From the NCBI GenBank assembly GCA_905116865.2, contig CAJHNH020008546.1, positions 688,773 through 752,772 on the forward strand: a DNA stretch of 64,000 nt, in the 5' to 3' direction. Made by a program: the position numbers and the translations under genes. Positions 12,897 through 27,800 of this stretch are shown in pieces (positions within the stretch are counted from its first letter, which is position 1; every line of letters begins with the position of its first letter). Source of the stretch: Candidula unifasciata (taxonomy: Eukaryota; Mollusca; Gastropoda; Stylommatophora; Geomitridae). Below the pieces are notes generated by a model. That model did no database searches and was not told the DNA's origin. It worked only from the letters and a program-made list of their open reading frames with translations.

Positions 12897-15800
12897 ATAT
12901 CTCTTTCAGTTCTTCCATCTTTATCTGTATTAATGCCTAACGAGGCAAATGAATCCACATCTTGGAGTGGGATATCACCAAGAGAAATTAGGCTGGAGTT
13001 TGCAATTCAGAAGAATCAACATCAAAGCACTTGGGACACTCCCATAAGTGCTCGATCCCTATCTTCAGCAGCAAGCAAAGAGTTCAAATTCCAATGGTAC
13101 CAGTAAATGTCTGATTATACCTTTCCCTTGAGTTCTGAGTATCAGCCAGATCCCCTGGTAACTCCTCGCAATGCCATTCTCCTCGGACTGTAATGATCTT
13201 TTTGTTCCTCCTTACTTTTCACTCACTCTTAAAGGGCCCTTACAACATCTAGCTTGTCATACATTAATTCACCACCAAGTGGGGCAGAACCAGCCAGTAC
13301 TTCTGCACGCACATTTCCCAACATACAAGCATGACCTAGAGAAAATATCTAAAGATACTAACTACCCGGCACATTTGATGTAATGCTTGCCATTCTGCAC
13401 AGAGCACGCCTGTCTACACCTTTCTCAACATACTCTGTGAGTCAGCCACAATTAGGACATGTGTGCATAGCGGTGACTGCCTCCACCTCCATTCTCAAAC
13501 TGGACTTTGTGTTATCATACGCTAGGTTTTGTTGTACTAAGCAACATCACAATAACTATTTAAATCATTAACTCTTTACAGTCTTTCAGAACAAATTATA
13601 CATTCATAGGTTCCTACCCAGAAGCCCAGTGAATGCAAGATGCGCTGATTACAGGTTTCTGTTTACCATCTCCTTGGGCCCTTGATGCTAAGCCCCAGGA
13701 CTGACAGAATTAAGTGCCAAGAAACTCACGGTGCATTTACTGGCAGCTACTAATATGGGCAGCGGCGTCCGTGGCTAAGGCGTTGCAAGTCCGACTTGTA
13801 ATCCAGCGTACCGCGATCGAAACCCACTGCTGGCTGCGTGGATTTTTATCATGGTATGGGGCGTCGCAGGTCGACCCAGTCTAGAATGGGTACCAGGATG
13901 GGCTGTCCTGAGAAAGTAAAGACAGCCGGCATAATGCTGACCACATTAACCTCCTGCTGATGGTCTGTAAAAATATGGGCGCTCTTCCCATATGCCCGAT
14001 ACGCCTAAAGGCGTGGAAAGGGATCTTTAATTTTTGTTTACTTTGCTAATATGGGCTCATAATCATGCAGCATATCCTTTGCAGAACATTACTCTCGTCA
14101 CGGTCTGCCTGAAAAACACTCAAGTCTCTTGCCAGCTCTCCTGCCCCATACACTACCCAAGGTGTCGCTTATATCGTGTGCCCATCATTATGCTGGCTAG
14201 TCCCTGCCCCTCTTTTGTACTACCATGCCTTCTGCTATTACTTGTTCCATTCCGCCGTGGTGCTTGATATATTAGTTTCCAGGACAGGATACTGTTTACT
14301 AGCCAATCTTCCTTGAAGTTAAAATCTTTTAAGACAGGCTTGTGCATTTACTCTACTTACTGCAACTCCTTTTGTCTAGTAGAGCAGCTGTTTATACTAC
14401 CTCAGACTCAGAGTCAATCCACTGCTGTCTGCACAATGAAGGCTGGCAGCAATGGATTTCCAACACACTCTGTCTTTTGTCCTAAATGTACACTCCCTGA
14501 GACTGCTGTCATCTATCTCTTGACGTTATCCTCAAAAAAGTATAAACTGTCTGCTTTTCGATCACTTGCTTTCAAGTTTTTCTCTCCAGTACAGACCCAA
14601 CATGTATTAGTTTAAAGTAACAGGCAAATTGTTGTATAGAGCCAGAAAAAGTAACACTTGTCTGGGACTGAAAGAGTTAAAATCTTTACTTTGGATGGGG
14701 ACTTCTGGTCCTATATGGTGGATAGGCAGCTGGCCGATGACGCTTCGAAAATTGATTGATTTTTAGTTATAGTTTGCAGAGGCAACTTCCCCATTTCCGG
14801 ACTGAGAATCCAAAGGTCCTGTCAGCCAGCTAATGTTGAGTGTTTGGTGCGACACTGTAAGCTGGCAATTTTATTTGGAAGGTGTTTTTTTTTCTGTTCC
14901 GCTCATCGTGGTGTGCTTATGCAGTACTGCGTGTACAAATGCTGGCTTTTGTGACTGACTGCTTGCATCAACAGGAGGCTGCGATTCTGGTGGGAAACAG
15001 TTAGTGTTGGCTTATCTGACAGCTACCTTATGTTTTTGACTATTTTTTAAATAGGACAGTGAAGGACAGTTTGTGTTGATTTCCAGTGGTACAGAAGTAA
15101 AGCATTTATTGGGAGACACATGTGCAGGGTTGGCAAATGCTTGACTAATGACTAGTCAACTAAAGACTAATGACATGACTAGTCAACTAAAGACTAATAA
15201 CATGACTAGTCAACTAAAGACTAATGACATGACTAGTCAACTAAAGACTAACAACTCCTTGGGATGGAAACAGTAAACAAAATATTCATATATCTCTAGC
15301 CACGCACAAGAAGTGAAACAGACAACAAGTGGTGATGCAGGGCATACCTCCCGCAGGCACACAGTGTGCTGAGACATTGGTAGGCAGCACGTTCCAGTAC
15401 TTGTACTCAATGTTGTAGTTGGGGGATGTTGAGGCAGGACATTCCCGGCAAACACCATCAGAATCTACAAGTGTTACAAATACACAGTTGCTACAGAGAA
15501 TGACTATACAATCTGTATGTTGTTTTGCATGTGAGTAATTGTTACATAGATAAATGTCACAAAAAGCCAGATATTCACTTTAAACTTTCTAATGTTGGAT
15601 CCCTGGTCTCACGTTAGGAGAAAATAGGGCCGGGAAAAGGGGGGGGGAGGGGGTGGGCATGGTTCACTAACAAGCATTTTGTAAAAGGTGACTAATCAGG
15701 GGTTTGCTGAAACTGGATGTGTTGGGCCAAATCAGTGGTTTGCTGAAACTGGATGTGTTGGGCCTAATCAGGGGTTTGCTGAAACTGAATGTGTTGGGCC

Positions 15801-18800
15801 AAATCAGTGGTTTGCTGAAACTGGATGTGTTGGGCCTAATCAGGGGTTTGCTGAAACTGAATGTGTTGGGCCTAATCAGGGGTTTGCTGAAACTGAATGT
15901 GTTGGGCCTAATCAGGGGTTTGCTGAAACTGGATGTGTTGGACCTAATCAGGGGTTTGCTGAAATGGTATGTGTTGGACCTAATCAGGGGTTTGCTGAAA
16001 TTGTATGTGTTGGACCTAATCAGGGGTTTGCTGAAATGGTATGTGTTGGGCCTAATCAGGGGTTTGCTGAAATGGTATGTGCTGGACCTAATCAGGGGTT
16101 TGCTGAAATGGTATGTGTTGGACCTAATCAGGGGTTTGCTGAAATGGTATGAGTTGGACCTAATCAGGGGTTTGCTGAAATGGTATGTGCTGGACCTAAT
16201 CAGGGGTTTGGCTGAAATTGGATATGATGGGCCTAATCAGGGGTTGGCTGAAATTGGATGTGTTGGGCCGAAAGGTGCAGATATCACAGCCTAGCTGAAA
16301 GGAAAACTAAATTGTTATCCTTTTCTTCCTCCCAATGGAACATCATCAATCAGCAGGTCATTTACAGAACATCAGCCTCCTCACGACAAGCCTGAAAGTC
16401 TCTCTTTCTCTAGCCATGTCTCCAGCCCTGTGTGCTTTCACAGCCAATGAATTTTTAATGTACGGTACCCACGTTAAAAAAAAATATCTGTCTCTGCCTC
16501 GTTTTCTGGAAACTGTTACCTCTATTATTGTTTTCTCCTCGTCACCATCATGATGCTTAACATGGCCAAAATACCTCAGCTTTCAAGACAGAATGCTGTT
16601 TATGAGCCAATTCTCCTCAATGCTCAATGGAACAAACATAATCACATAAACTTGTGCAGAGTTGTCCTATCCCTTGCAATCGCATGCAGCTCATCCTACA
16701 TTTTCCTCATTATATCTCCAGAGGAAAGGATATAAGCTTTATGATTCTTGTAGTAGAAGTCGCCCACCAGTTTTAGTTAATTGGTTATTTCTTGTTTATT
16801 CTTCAGACTTGTTTACAATGGTTGGTTTTTGCAGTTAGGATTAGAGGTAGCCAACCACACACTTAACCTTACTGGTAGTCACCTCTTATGACAGGCCAGG
16901 TGAGATGCAGTGTTACTCTACTTTCTGAAGGGCCCTGGTAACACACACACTCATGACTTTTGTAGCAGGAAAAAGTAAAGGTCCCTTTTCCATATCTTTA
17001 GGTGTACTGGAAATATAGGGGTTGACCAATATATTTATAGACCAATCGGCACTTGTTGGGTAATGTGGTCAGCATTATGCCGGCCACCTTTACTACTCAG
17101 AACTGCATCTGGTACCCACTCAAGGCAGGGAGTAAAGGTCATTTAAAAAAAAAAAAAAACTAAAAGTCTGTCTCTGTCGGGAAGCGAACCCACGACCTTC
17201 CAAACCGCAGGCAGGCGTCTAGTCGCCAAGGCAACTCCCTATGACATTTGTAGTATTAAAATCAATTAAAAAAATTAAAATCAATTAAAAAAATTAAAAT
17301 ACAATTAAAAAGTACATCATTTTAATAAATTTCTAACTACTGTTTCAGTATGGTTAACCACAGGAAAATGACCGACACAGTTGCTGCACTGAAATATGCT
17401 ATTGTACATGCTGAGCTATCAGGGTTAGAACTGAATCGTAAGATAACAGAAATTATGGTCTTCTCCAAGAAAAGAGAAATACCACACTGTAAGATCCAAC
17501 CACATGAGCTGAGCTGAGTCGAGTCAAGAATTGACATCACAGCACTCGGGGCATTCCTATGTGTGCTCCGTCCTCATTCTCAGCAGCCAGCGCAGAGTTC
17601 TAATACTAAAGGTACCAGTCATAATCTGGTTATATGTCCGTTTTGCCTTTCCCCTGAGTGTAGTAAGCCAGCCAGACTCCCTGGTGAATCATTCTCCCCA
17701 GGCCATTATAATCTTGTTTGGCCTCTGACTCTGTTGCTTGTTCCCAAAGGGTCCTGACCACTCTGCCTTGTCATGTATCATTTCACCACCCAGTGGTGCA
17801 GATCCAGCCAATCTGTCTGCATGTTCATTTCTCACACGCCAGTACAGCCTGGAGAAAAGATCAAGAGTATGCTCACTACCCGTGACTTTCCCAGTGAATC
17901 TTGCCACTCTGCTCGAAGCATCCCTGTTTCACCTTTCTCAGCATGCTTTCAGAGTCTGTTACATTTATGACATGTGTATGCAACATGTTCTCTAGACACC
18001 AGAAAGCTGCAGATACCGGCCCAATGTGATGATAACCCTATACAGATCAGACTTTTCCTCTGGTACCAAGACTCACTCCTTTGTCACCTAATGTTCTCCA
18101 GCATGCATACTTGTATTATTTTGTCTTCTGCTCGAGCCATCCATGACTGTTCCCTTTCAGCCTCTGACCTTTACCTGCAGCCAAGGCTTCATACAGAGGG
18201 TGTTCCATGTCTGCATCTACTCTAAGGTATGACTAAGCCTGCAGCCCCTTTAGCCTATCTGCAATAATCTGCAATGCAAGGATGTATCGCAAGCACACAA
18301 TCGGGGTGTATTCTGTACATCTCAGGATCGCCCACATAGCTTCACTGTGTATGCGCTCCAGTTTCTCTAGCTGACTCTTCGAGACAGTGAGTAACCCCAA
18401 TCCATAACCAATCATTGGGATGATTAAGTGCTAGTAAAGTGTGAACAGCATTCTCTGCTCCATGTCCATTGCTGCCATAATCTTTAGTGCGTTCAGACCT
18501 TTTTGAGCCCTTGTCACAAACTACCTGTATGTGAGCCTTTAAAGACAAACCTCTGTCAAAGGTGATTCCCAGCTACCGCAGTCTGCTCTCTCTTTTGATG
18601 TACCTGCCCTTTATTTTGAGGCCTGGAACATCAGCTCTAACAATCTTGTTGTCCAAAGAACACCACAGGATGGTTGCCTTTTCTGGGTTAATTACTGCAC
18701 TCATCTCTGTACACCAGTCGATCACCTTATCTACTGTCGCCTGTAACTCTTGAGTTATTTGATTCCGATCTCTCCCTTTCCTATATACGAGAACATCATC

Positions 18801-21800
18801 TGCAAATGTCAATATTCTGCCACCTCCGGGCGTGTCCAAGTTACATGAGAAATTCTTTAAACGGCGAATATGTACACAACTATACTGGAACAGTCAAAAT
18901 ATAAGTTGGAAGATGCTTTAACCAGAATTCTTAATTAGATGCCTTAATCCCTGTATAGGTTCTGGTGCCCCATTTGGGTGGGGGGGAAAAGAACAGACCC
19001 CCCTGTCCAACCCAAACAAGCATGTAGTAGTAGAAAGTGACAATTATGGGGGGCCAACTGCTTCTAAATCAGGGTGCAAGTGAATGAGGGGTGAAATAAG
19101 CTAGATCTGTAGAATGGATGTGCACGCAAAATTCAAGTTCTGGAACAAGATCAAAGTCTAGAATAACAACCAAAACTTTCCGCTGGAGTTTACAGCCGGT
19201 GAATGCTAAGATGAAGAAGCTTGCCTTACAAATTTAAGCTAGCACCATTACAGAAAATATGCAAAATATACTAATAAGAACTGTCAATTACAATGAGAAA
19301 AGGTGTTTGAAGTGATTTAACTCTATTGAGTCCCAGGGGGTTTAGTATCCCAGGCCCAAGGGGTAGTAAAGAGAGTATAAAATCGGCGCATCATGCGTTC
19401 ATTGGGCCTCTAAGTAGGAATCTATGAACGTATGACGCGTTCCTTCGGACTCAAAGAGTTAAACAACAAATACTGTTGTAAGTATGTTGCATGTAGGGAA
19501 AACAAGAAGACAAGCTGAAAAACATCTAATGGCAGTGGACATTTGGTTTCTGGGCAAAAATAAAATACTCTGGATCAACAGACACCAACAAATATTCAGC
19601 TTTTCAACAACTGGGTGAAATATGGAAATATATTATTACACAAAGGTGGTTAACATTGTGTAAGCATGTAAATAAACATAAAAACTAAAATACAACAGGA
19701 AAATTTGATAAGAAAAAAAGCAAGAAGACAGACAAATCTCAATAAATCCCTAAACAGTTTGATCATATAGCATAATCAGGACAAGAACAGAAACCTGGTG
19801 CAGCAAGATGAGGTGACCATGTCAGATAGCGAAACGTGAATGTCCCTGCTTATCTGCACGACACATAATTATGAAGATGAGTAATCATACGAGCACAACT
19901 AAAGAGCCACATACCTGCATAATGGTTTGCCTCACAAAAGTCACAATGAGAAGCATTTACTTTGTGCATTCCAGGATTGCAGGGGGGACAATCCACTAAA
20001 GGTCCATCATTAGGTAATGTCACTGAGCCAGTAGCATTCTCGTAACAAATCCTTGGCTCAATCCATCGGTAACTCAGCTGAGTCTGCAACACAGTTAATT
20101 CCAAATATCCAGACAAATCACTGATTTTAAAATTCAAAGTCAACTGCTGTGTTATCAGGGACTTTGAACTTCTACTGCAGTACTGTTAAGGAGTTCATGT
20201 CTTTCTGTTCAACGACTGAAGTAATCTTCTGTTTTCCTAATCGTCTATCTCTCAAGGCACAACTTCCACTTCTTGGTGGAGAAGACAAAACACAAATGAC
20301 AGTGCTGGATGTGTACACAATAATGAACTTGGGGAGTGTATACTCCTTTAAACTAGGATATGGTAGATTGGATGCCTAACCTTTTTTTTCCCCCAGCTAA
20401 AAACAGCAACTGATCAAACTTTTATTAAAGGGTTTGGAATTAGACAAGCATACACGTATAACATTTCTGTCTTTTCCATCACTCAAGTGTTCCCATGAGC
20501 ATATTGTACACAATAAAAATCCCAGTTGGTTGGAAGTCAAACAGACTAGGCCATATAGGTCAGTTGTGCAGTTTAAAGTATACAATTATAAAATTTTCAC
20601 ACAAAACAACATTTCTTTATTTTTTTTTCTGTAACTACAACTGACATTGACTTCCAGATCAACTAGCGAAAAAATGAGTACCAGGAAATGTGCTGGGAAG
20701 TAAAGGTGGCTGGTGTGATGCTGACCACATCATCCATAGACTGCTGATTAGTCTTTACGAGTCTAACATCATATGCCCGATGCATAAAAAGGTTGTTTGC
20801 TTTGCTTATTTTTTCACTATTTATAGTATCATCGTCATCAAAAACACTTCTGCCGTTAAACATTGTGGTGAAGAATAAATTGTAATTTACTGCACGGTGA
20901 CTAGCACTGGCTATCTTCATACTATGAAGGTGCCATTAATGCTGTGGATCCATCTTTCTCTTGGCCCTTCCTCTTGCTCTTGTAGGTGATCTTAAATGTG
21001 GTGCCTGTGATGGTATTTGATGCTACTGAATTCTTATCAGATAGCCAAACAACCTGATCTGCTGTTTATCAATAAATCTAGCAAAAGGGGTTTTTCCCAC
21101 TGCCTGTCTGACATTATCATTATTCCTTTGTTCTTGGATAGTTAAGTTGGCAGCTTTTCTCAGGCATCTCAACTTGCAAGTGGTGTCTGTGCGTATATGG
21201 GCTTTAGATTGTACTATTAAAATGCCTTCTGAATATGAGACTTGAATGAATGAATGAATCAATCAAGAATTGACATCACTGCACTGGGGACAGTCCCACA
21301 AGTGCTCCATCTCCTTCTCCAGTAACCAATGAAGAGCTGACATACCAATAGTAATGGTTGCAACCTGATTAAATCTTCACCTGTTTCCCCTTCAATGTTG
21401 AACTTCTTCCAGAAGATCTACTCACCCCCTGTTGAATTAAACTGTCAGTGTATGGATTCCCTATCTGGTTTTTTGTACTGTTCATTTGATCCCACAGAGC
21501 CTTCACCACATTCGATTTATCGTATATATGAGACTTTTGAACTGATTGGGTCAAACTAAATATATGCACATTTACTGCTAAAATTTATCTTCTTACCTTT
21601 CCATTCTCATTACACGGCTTCTGATACTCATAATAGTCCAGCACAGTACATGGTGGGCGAACCGAGCATTCGGCTGAGCCAGGTTCTATGAATACAAAAA
21701 CACGTTTTCACCAAACTGTGATACTAATAAAGTAAGTCTGGCTTAGCAAGGCTCTAAGAATATAAAAACATGTTTGCTTACACTGAGTTGTCTTCTTCTT

Positions 21801-24800
21801 CTTCTTCTTCGATCCTTCTGTCAGAAAATTTAAGAAATTAAAAGCACATTTAAACATCACATTTCAGAAACGTAAATATCAAACGTCACAGAGGTTTAGT
21901 GAAAAAATCAATGACTTGGGCATAGTTCCGAAATAAATAATAAGGGTCAACTAGAGTTGTGGGTCCAAGGTCCCATTCTGGAGGGGGGGGAAAAAAATAG
22001 TCCCCTTAACAAGCATGTCATACAAGATGACCAATTAGGGTGTTTCCTCTGAAGTCATCTTCTTGAGAGGCAAAGAACCAACAGTCAGCATACAAATCAG
22101 CCACATCTGTAAAATGGATGTGCATGTCTAACTCAAGCCCTGAAACAAGACCGAAGTCAAAAATTAGATGAACAACCAGAACTTTCCTCCAGAGTTAACA
22201 GCCAGTGAAAGATAAGAAAAAGAAGAAGTAAAAAAAAATGGTAGATACAAGATACTAAAGACTCGGGGCATGAAAACGCAGGAGGTAAGGTAACTGGTGT
22301 AGGATCAAGAATATTTCTGGCAGGGTGTGATAGTACCAATGTTGTGCAAAATACCTGCCTGGTGTCAACCATTAGACACACTGGGTATCACGTCTCATTT
22401 TCTTTAAACAGAAGAAGAACATTCCTTTATCCTAGCTGGTCGAGTAGTTTTTCTGTTCGTTTTTTTTTTTTTTTAGAAAAAACAAAGGGTAAAGTAGATT
22501 GGAGATTAGTGTATCTGCATCAGGCTCAAGCAGACCAGATTTTGACAATGTGGACTTTTTCTTAACAAGAAAACAAACCGTGATTGATAAACTCCCCCTG
22601 ATCTTGGGGTAATAAAAGGGAAACTTGACTCCTTGAATAAGGCTGAAAAACTGAAAGGAACCTCTGTTCCCTCCAGAGATGGAAAATAGACAATTCCTGG
22701 TTGATTAGGCTGCTACCAAAGCAAATTGACCAGATTAGAAAAGCAAATGTTTTAACAAGTTATTCTTGTATGCACACATATAGGTTCTTGCCAGTGTTAC
22801 AGCACTCAATTACTGGGTTGCAATTCTTGTATGTGATCTATGGGAGCATACTGGAAATATCTGTGGGCAATTAGAGTGACTCCTTAAAAATCAAACCAGT
22901 ACCTTTAATCCCACAATATTAGGCTATAAAACTGCTTTCCTTTTCACTAGTCATTTTTTTCTTCTGCTTCTTCTTCTTAGTTTACACTTTGGGAGAAAGT
23001 TCTGGTTGTTCACCCACTACGGGACCTTGGTCCTGTTTCAGAACTTGAGTCTTGTGTGCACATCTGTTTTACAGATCTGGCTCATTTTTTTTTGCAGCCT
23101 GTTGGTTCCTTGCCTCTCAGGCAGATGCACTCCAGAGTCAAAGAAAACACCCCTAATTAGTAGCCTTTTACAACATGCTTGTTAAAGAGCAGAGAGTCTA
23201 TCCCCCACCAAATGGGGCCCCAAACCCACACAGGCAAGTCATTAATTTGTATTAGCCTTTTTCTGTCCAGTACAAATAATCTCATATAATATGTACACAA
23301 CTCCATCGACACAGACACTTACCGGCGTACTCCCAGGATTTGCAGACTTCACACTGTTTGGCTCCATGTTCAGAGTAGTGATCAGCGGGGCAGAACTGAC
23401 AGAAGGATGCTCCCCCGCTGCTGTAGGTACCATTGGCACATTTTGTACACTCGGATGTATAGGCAACACCTGCCAATGAACAGAATATTACCACGAAACC
23501 TTTCACATTTACACTGATCAAAACTACACTGCTAGCGAAGCAGATACTCGTTCTAAAGCAAGCTTTACTCACTCCCAGATCCACATAGACACACATTCAG
23601 CTATTTATCTATTTAAAATATACCAATTTAATTCCCTCAAGTAAAAAAAAAAAACAGGTTATCCTTCAAATAATGGCTACATATTATGGTGGCCAAAAAC
23701 ACACCCTGACAGGGCCTCAACCACATGTAAATTGCGGACTACTTTCCGGCGAAAATACCGCGGCAAAAGTATGATAAATTTCCGGCAATGATGTCCAAAA
23801 ACGCAACAAACCGCCAAATTAAACTCACTGCAGAGAGTTTCCCCAGTGCCACTATGCGCGGCACGGAGTGGGGCTAGACTAGATGGCTGGGACTCACGAG
23901 CAGCAGCTACTAGATCAAGCAGCTTCCTCATTTTATTTGCTCATGAGTCCCAGCCATCATCTAGTTTAGCAGTCCTCCGTGCCGTGCGTAGCGGTGTGGG
24001 GGATACTCTCAGCAGTGAAAACTGCGTTTGCACTAGCCGCGCCTTGTTCAGATCATATTTAGCTGAGTTTCAATGGCGCCACTTCTGTTCCACTATTTTA
24101 AGATATAATGACCTCAATTATCGCTAAGTAGTCGATTTAGTCATTTCCCCTTTTTTTTCGTTCCTCATTATTTTTGAGTTCAAGTTTTTGAATGTTTACA
24201 ACACACAACCTAATGAGGCCCTGTCAGGGTGTGTTTTTGGCCGCCATAATATGTGGCCGTTATTCAGAGGATAGCCAAAAAACAAGCAAAATCAGAAAAC
24301 AGAACTGAATGGTAATGATTATAATAAATCTGTTCACCTGTGAGTTCAATTTTCCTGATCATCACCGGGCTCACACTTGGGTGGATCAATTCTGACAGTG
24401 CCCCAATAGTTCTCCACTGCAGAACGTTCATGCCTGTCTTCAGCTCAACCTTCAAATACAAGCAAAAACAGGCACTATCTACTGTCCCGTGCAAGTTGTA
24501 AATTAGTTTGTAAATATCATCTTTTCATCCAAGCAACTGTAAATTGTTTATAAGCAATTATGAATGTTAGTAGATCACGAGAGAAGCGACTGGCCGAATG
24601 GTTAGAACGCTGGACTCTCAAGTGGAAGACCCAGGTCCAAATTCTTGGTAAGGCTGGGGATTTTTTTCTGGCGGGGGGAAAAATTAAATCCTCACCTGCA
24701 CAGTCGTGGCGACAGCACTAGCCACTGGGCCGTAAATCCTCAGGCTCAAAGACCCCTCCTGCCTGAACCGCAAAAGTGGTAAAATATAAATGACACTGGC

Positions 24801-27800
24801 GGTAGATTATGAGTATTACTAGAATTGTAGAATATACAAGCAGACTTACAAACAACTGAAGTCACCAACTGGCAAGGGAAGGTCAGTCACAGAAATCTTC
24901 TTCACGAGATTCTGGCAGATGCTCGAGGCTTTGAGGAAAGGCAAGATGGACATTTTATCAGAATGCTACCGGAACCATAAGTATCGGAACTCTTTACTTG
25001 CTGCTGAAGATGAGGACCGAGTGCTTATGGGAATGCCCCGAGTGCTGTGATGTCGGTTCTTGAATTAACTCAACTCTACAGGTCGTGGGTTAAGGTCCTG
25101 ACCTAGCCTAACTTATTTTTTAAAATGACCTTGGCTCCCAGGTCGACCCAGTCTTTATCATCCTGTGAAGTAAAGGCGGCCAGCGTCATATGGACCACAT
25201 CGTCCAACGAGTGCTGATTGGTCTAGCCCCATATGCCTAAGGTGTGGAAAAGGGTCCTTTACTTTTACACAACCTTTATTTCCTCAGGCTAATGATGACC
25301 CCTCCCTTCTGCCCTAAACCTTGTCAAAAAGTGGTATTCTGAAAAAAATAGGGGGTTTGGCTCAATGTTTTGTGGTTTACAGCTGGGCTGTGATGCATGC
25401 ACCTTTCCACCCAACATTTCAGCAAATCCTTAACTGGCGACCTTTTAGGGCATGCTAGTTAAGCGGCAGAGGGTTAGTCCCCCCCCCCCCCAAATGGGGC
25501 CCTGGGACACAAAGGGAGAGAAAATGAATTAGTAAAATAATGACAGTAGAAGGTAATTTTTTTTTTTTGGGGGGGGGGGGGGGTGGGAGAGAGGAGGATG
25601 GGGGGGAGGGGGAATTAGTTTCATTTTGTTCCCACAGCAAATATTAATGTCTGTAAACTGCAGCTACGTGAAAGCATGCATTAATGTACACAACACCTAC
25701 TGTAATCGTTGACCATCTGCCTTCACTTGTAATCTCTGGCCACTTATCTGTGTCCTCACTGTCCATGGCTTGACACTGGTCATTCTGCACCTGCAGGAGA
25801 ATCATTCCATGAGTGTTAAGTGCATTCTACCAAACTCTTTCAGCAAAAAGCAACTCAACACACGGTTTTAAATAACTTATTACATGATGTAAGTAAATGG
25901 AAAAAAGTAAAGGACCCTTTTCCACGCCTTTAGGAGCATAGGGCATATAGGGCTAGACCTATTTTTTTTAAAGACCAATCGGCAAAAGATGGGTGATGTG
26001 GTCAGCATCAAGCCGGCTGCCTTTACTTCCCGGGACTGCACCCGGTACCCACTCAAGGCTGGGTCGACCATTTTTTGAAAAAGTCTGGCTCCGCCAGGGA
26101 GCGATTACATGATGTACTTTACTTTTTTCTTGTGCTTTGTCAGGATGTTATATTATCCTTTAAGAAAAATGGGCCATGAACATATGTGAATTCCCATTTT
26201 AAAATCCTTTAACAAAAACCATTTTATTCCTCTAAAAACAAAAAGGTGTTTTTAATGTATTTATCTACATGTTTATATTTGCACCCACAATATATTCACA
26301 TATATAAAAGGGGTAATAAAAGGTAAAGTCTGGAGATGTGAACCAGCGTCACTGCACACGGTTATAAACCATAATGGCTCTGCCACCAGTACTGACAGCT
26401 GATAAGAAACTGTTCGCCTGTGTCGCCGTCCACACGCAATTCTGTAGCTACAGCGACATTCCTCCATTTACCCCCAGAGTGTTAACTCTGGTACCCATTA
26501 CCTAGAGGCTGGGTGAACCCTGGGAACCATCCGGTTTATAATATAAGAATAAATAAACATAAATGGGGTAATTAATAAACACAACAAAGTGAAGCACTAA
26601 ATGCAATACATTCTCCGGGGACTAAGAAACAATATGTATCGGGTGACTTGCTGTGACCTCTATCAGCGAGGCTTACGGGGAAAATATTACATGAACTTGG
26701 CTTCAAAAAAAGCCATTGGGTCACAAGGAAACTCCACTGAATGCTACTTTTAGTTACTATATTCATATCCTTGCCTACTAAAATTGCACTGAACACATAG
26801 AATTTAACAGAATTTAAATACACTTTTCTAGAACAGGTCACTGCAGACAGGCCGAAATACCAGTATTTACAGGACTGCTACCCAACTGGAAGTGACTAGA
26901 ATTAGTGTTCTCGAGGTGACAGGGTTAACTCACTCTGTCTCATATGTTACTGTAACTCTTACTGGCTAATATGGTTAATTTTGCATCTGCTTTAGATGCA
27001 GCTTTAATTAATTTAGAATCATGGTACTGCTAAACACATTGAAACCTTTAAGGCACAGAGTTGCATAAACTAACAAAGAAAGTAACAGACACTTAAATCA
27101 CTGGAAACTGACTGGCAAAGAATGGTGATACAAGAGGTAACAGACAAGACACTATTATCAAAATCTGTGTCAGTTTTTATATGCCGTTTCTGAAAGGTCT
27201 TAGCAGCCCCCCGCGCCCCCCCCCCCCTTTCCCTCCTTTTTTTTTCACACTCACGCATGGCAAACTTTATATTTCCTCTCTTCTTATACACTGTATCATT
27301 TATTTTCACATGTGTATGTTTCATTTCAAGATATCAGTATCCGCCAAGGTTTTCTTTGTCTGCTTTTAAATAATTTTTTTTCTCTCATAATTTATTATAG
27401 AATTCAGGTACTTTAACAACATTATTGTCTTTGGCTCTTGCTAACTTTAGTGTTTTGACTTAATTAAATTTTTAAAAAAAAAATTAAAAAGGCACAAATG
27501 ACATTCTTACCACAAAATGAAATATGGATTCCGGGTCTGTATACTGGTACTCGAAGGTCAACCGGCCTGCCCTTATCAGTTTGGCAGAGAACAAAAGGTT
27601 ACTAGGGCACTGGCCAGGCACTGACATAATGTAGTTTCCTCTTGGAGTCCACTCTGACCTAACAATTTCAAACACATTAATAAGGGTGAAAACAAACACA
27701 CGTAAGATAAAACTCAAAAACAACCAAAGGGTACAGGGGTGGGGGGGGGGGGGGGGGTGCTGTGTACGCGTGTGTATGTACATGTGTGCCCTCTGTTATA

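Noticed and set aside
15688..16294. Repetitive proteins of 154 and 196 residues ([14 protein letters not shown] units)
   Set aside because: Produced by the 36-bp minisatellite in an intron of ELAPOR on the opposite strand; no start context or conserved domain.
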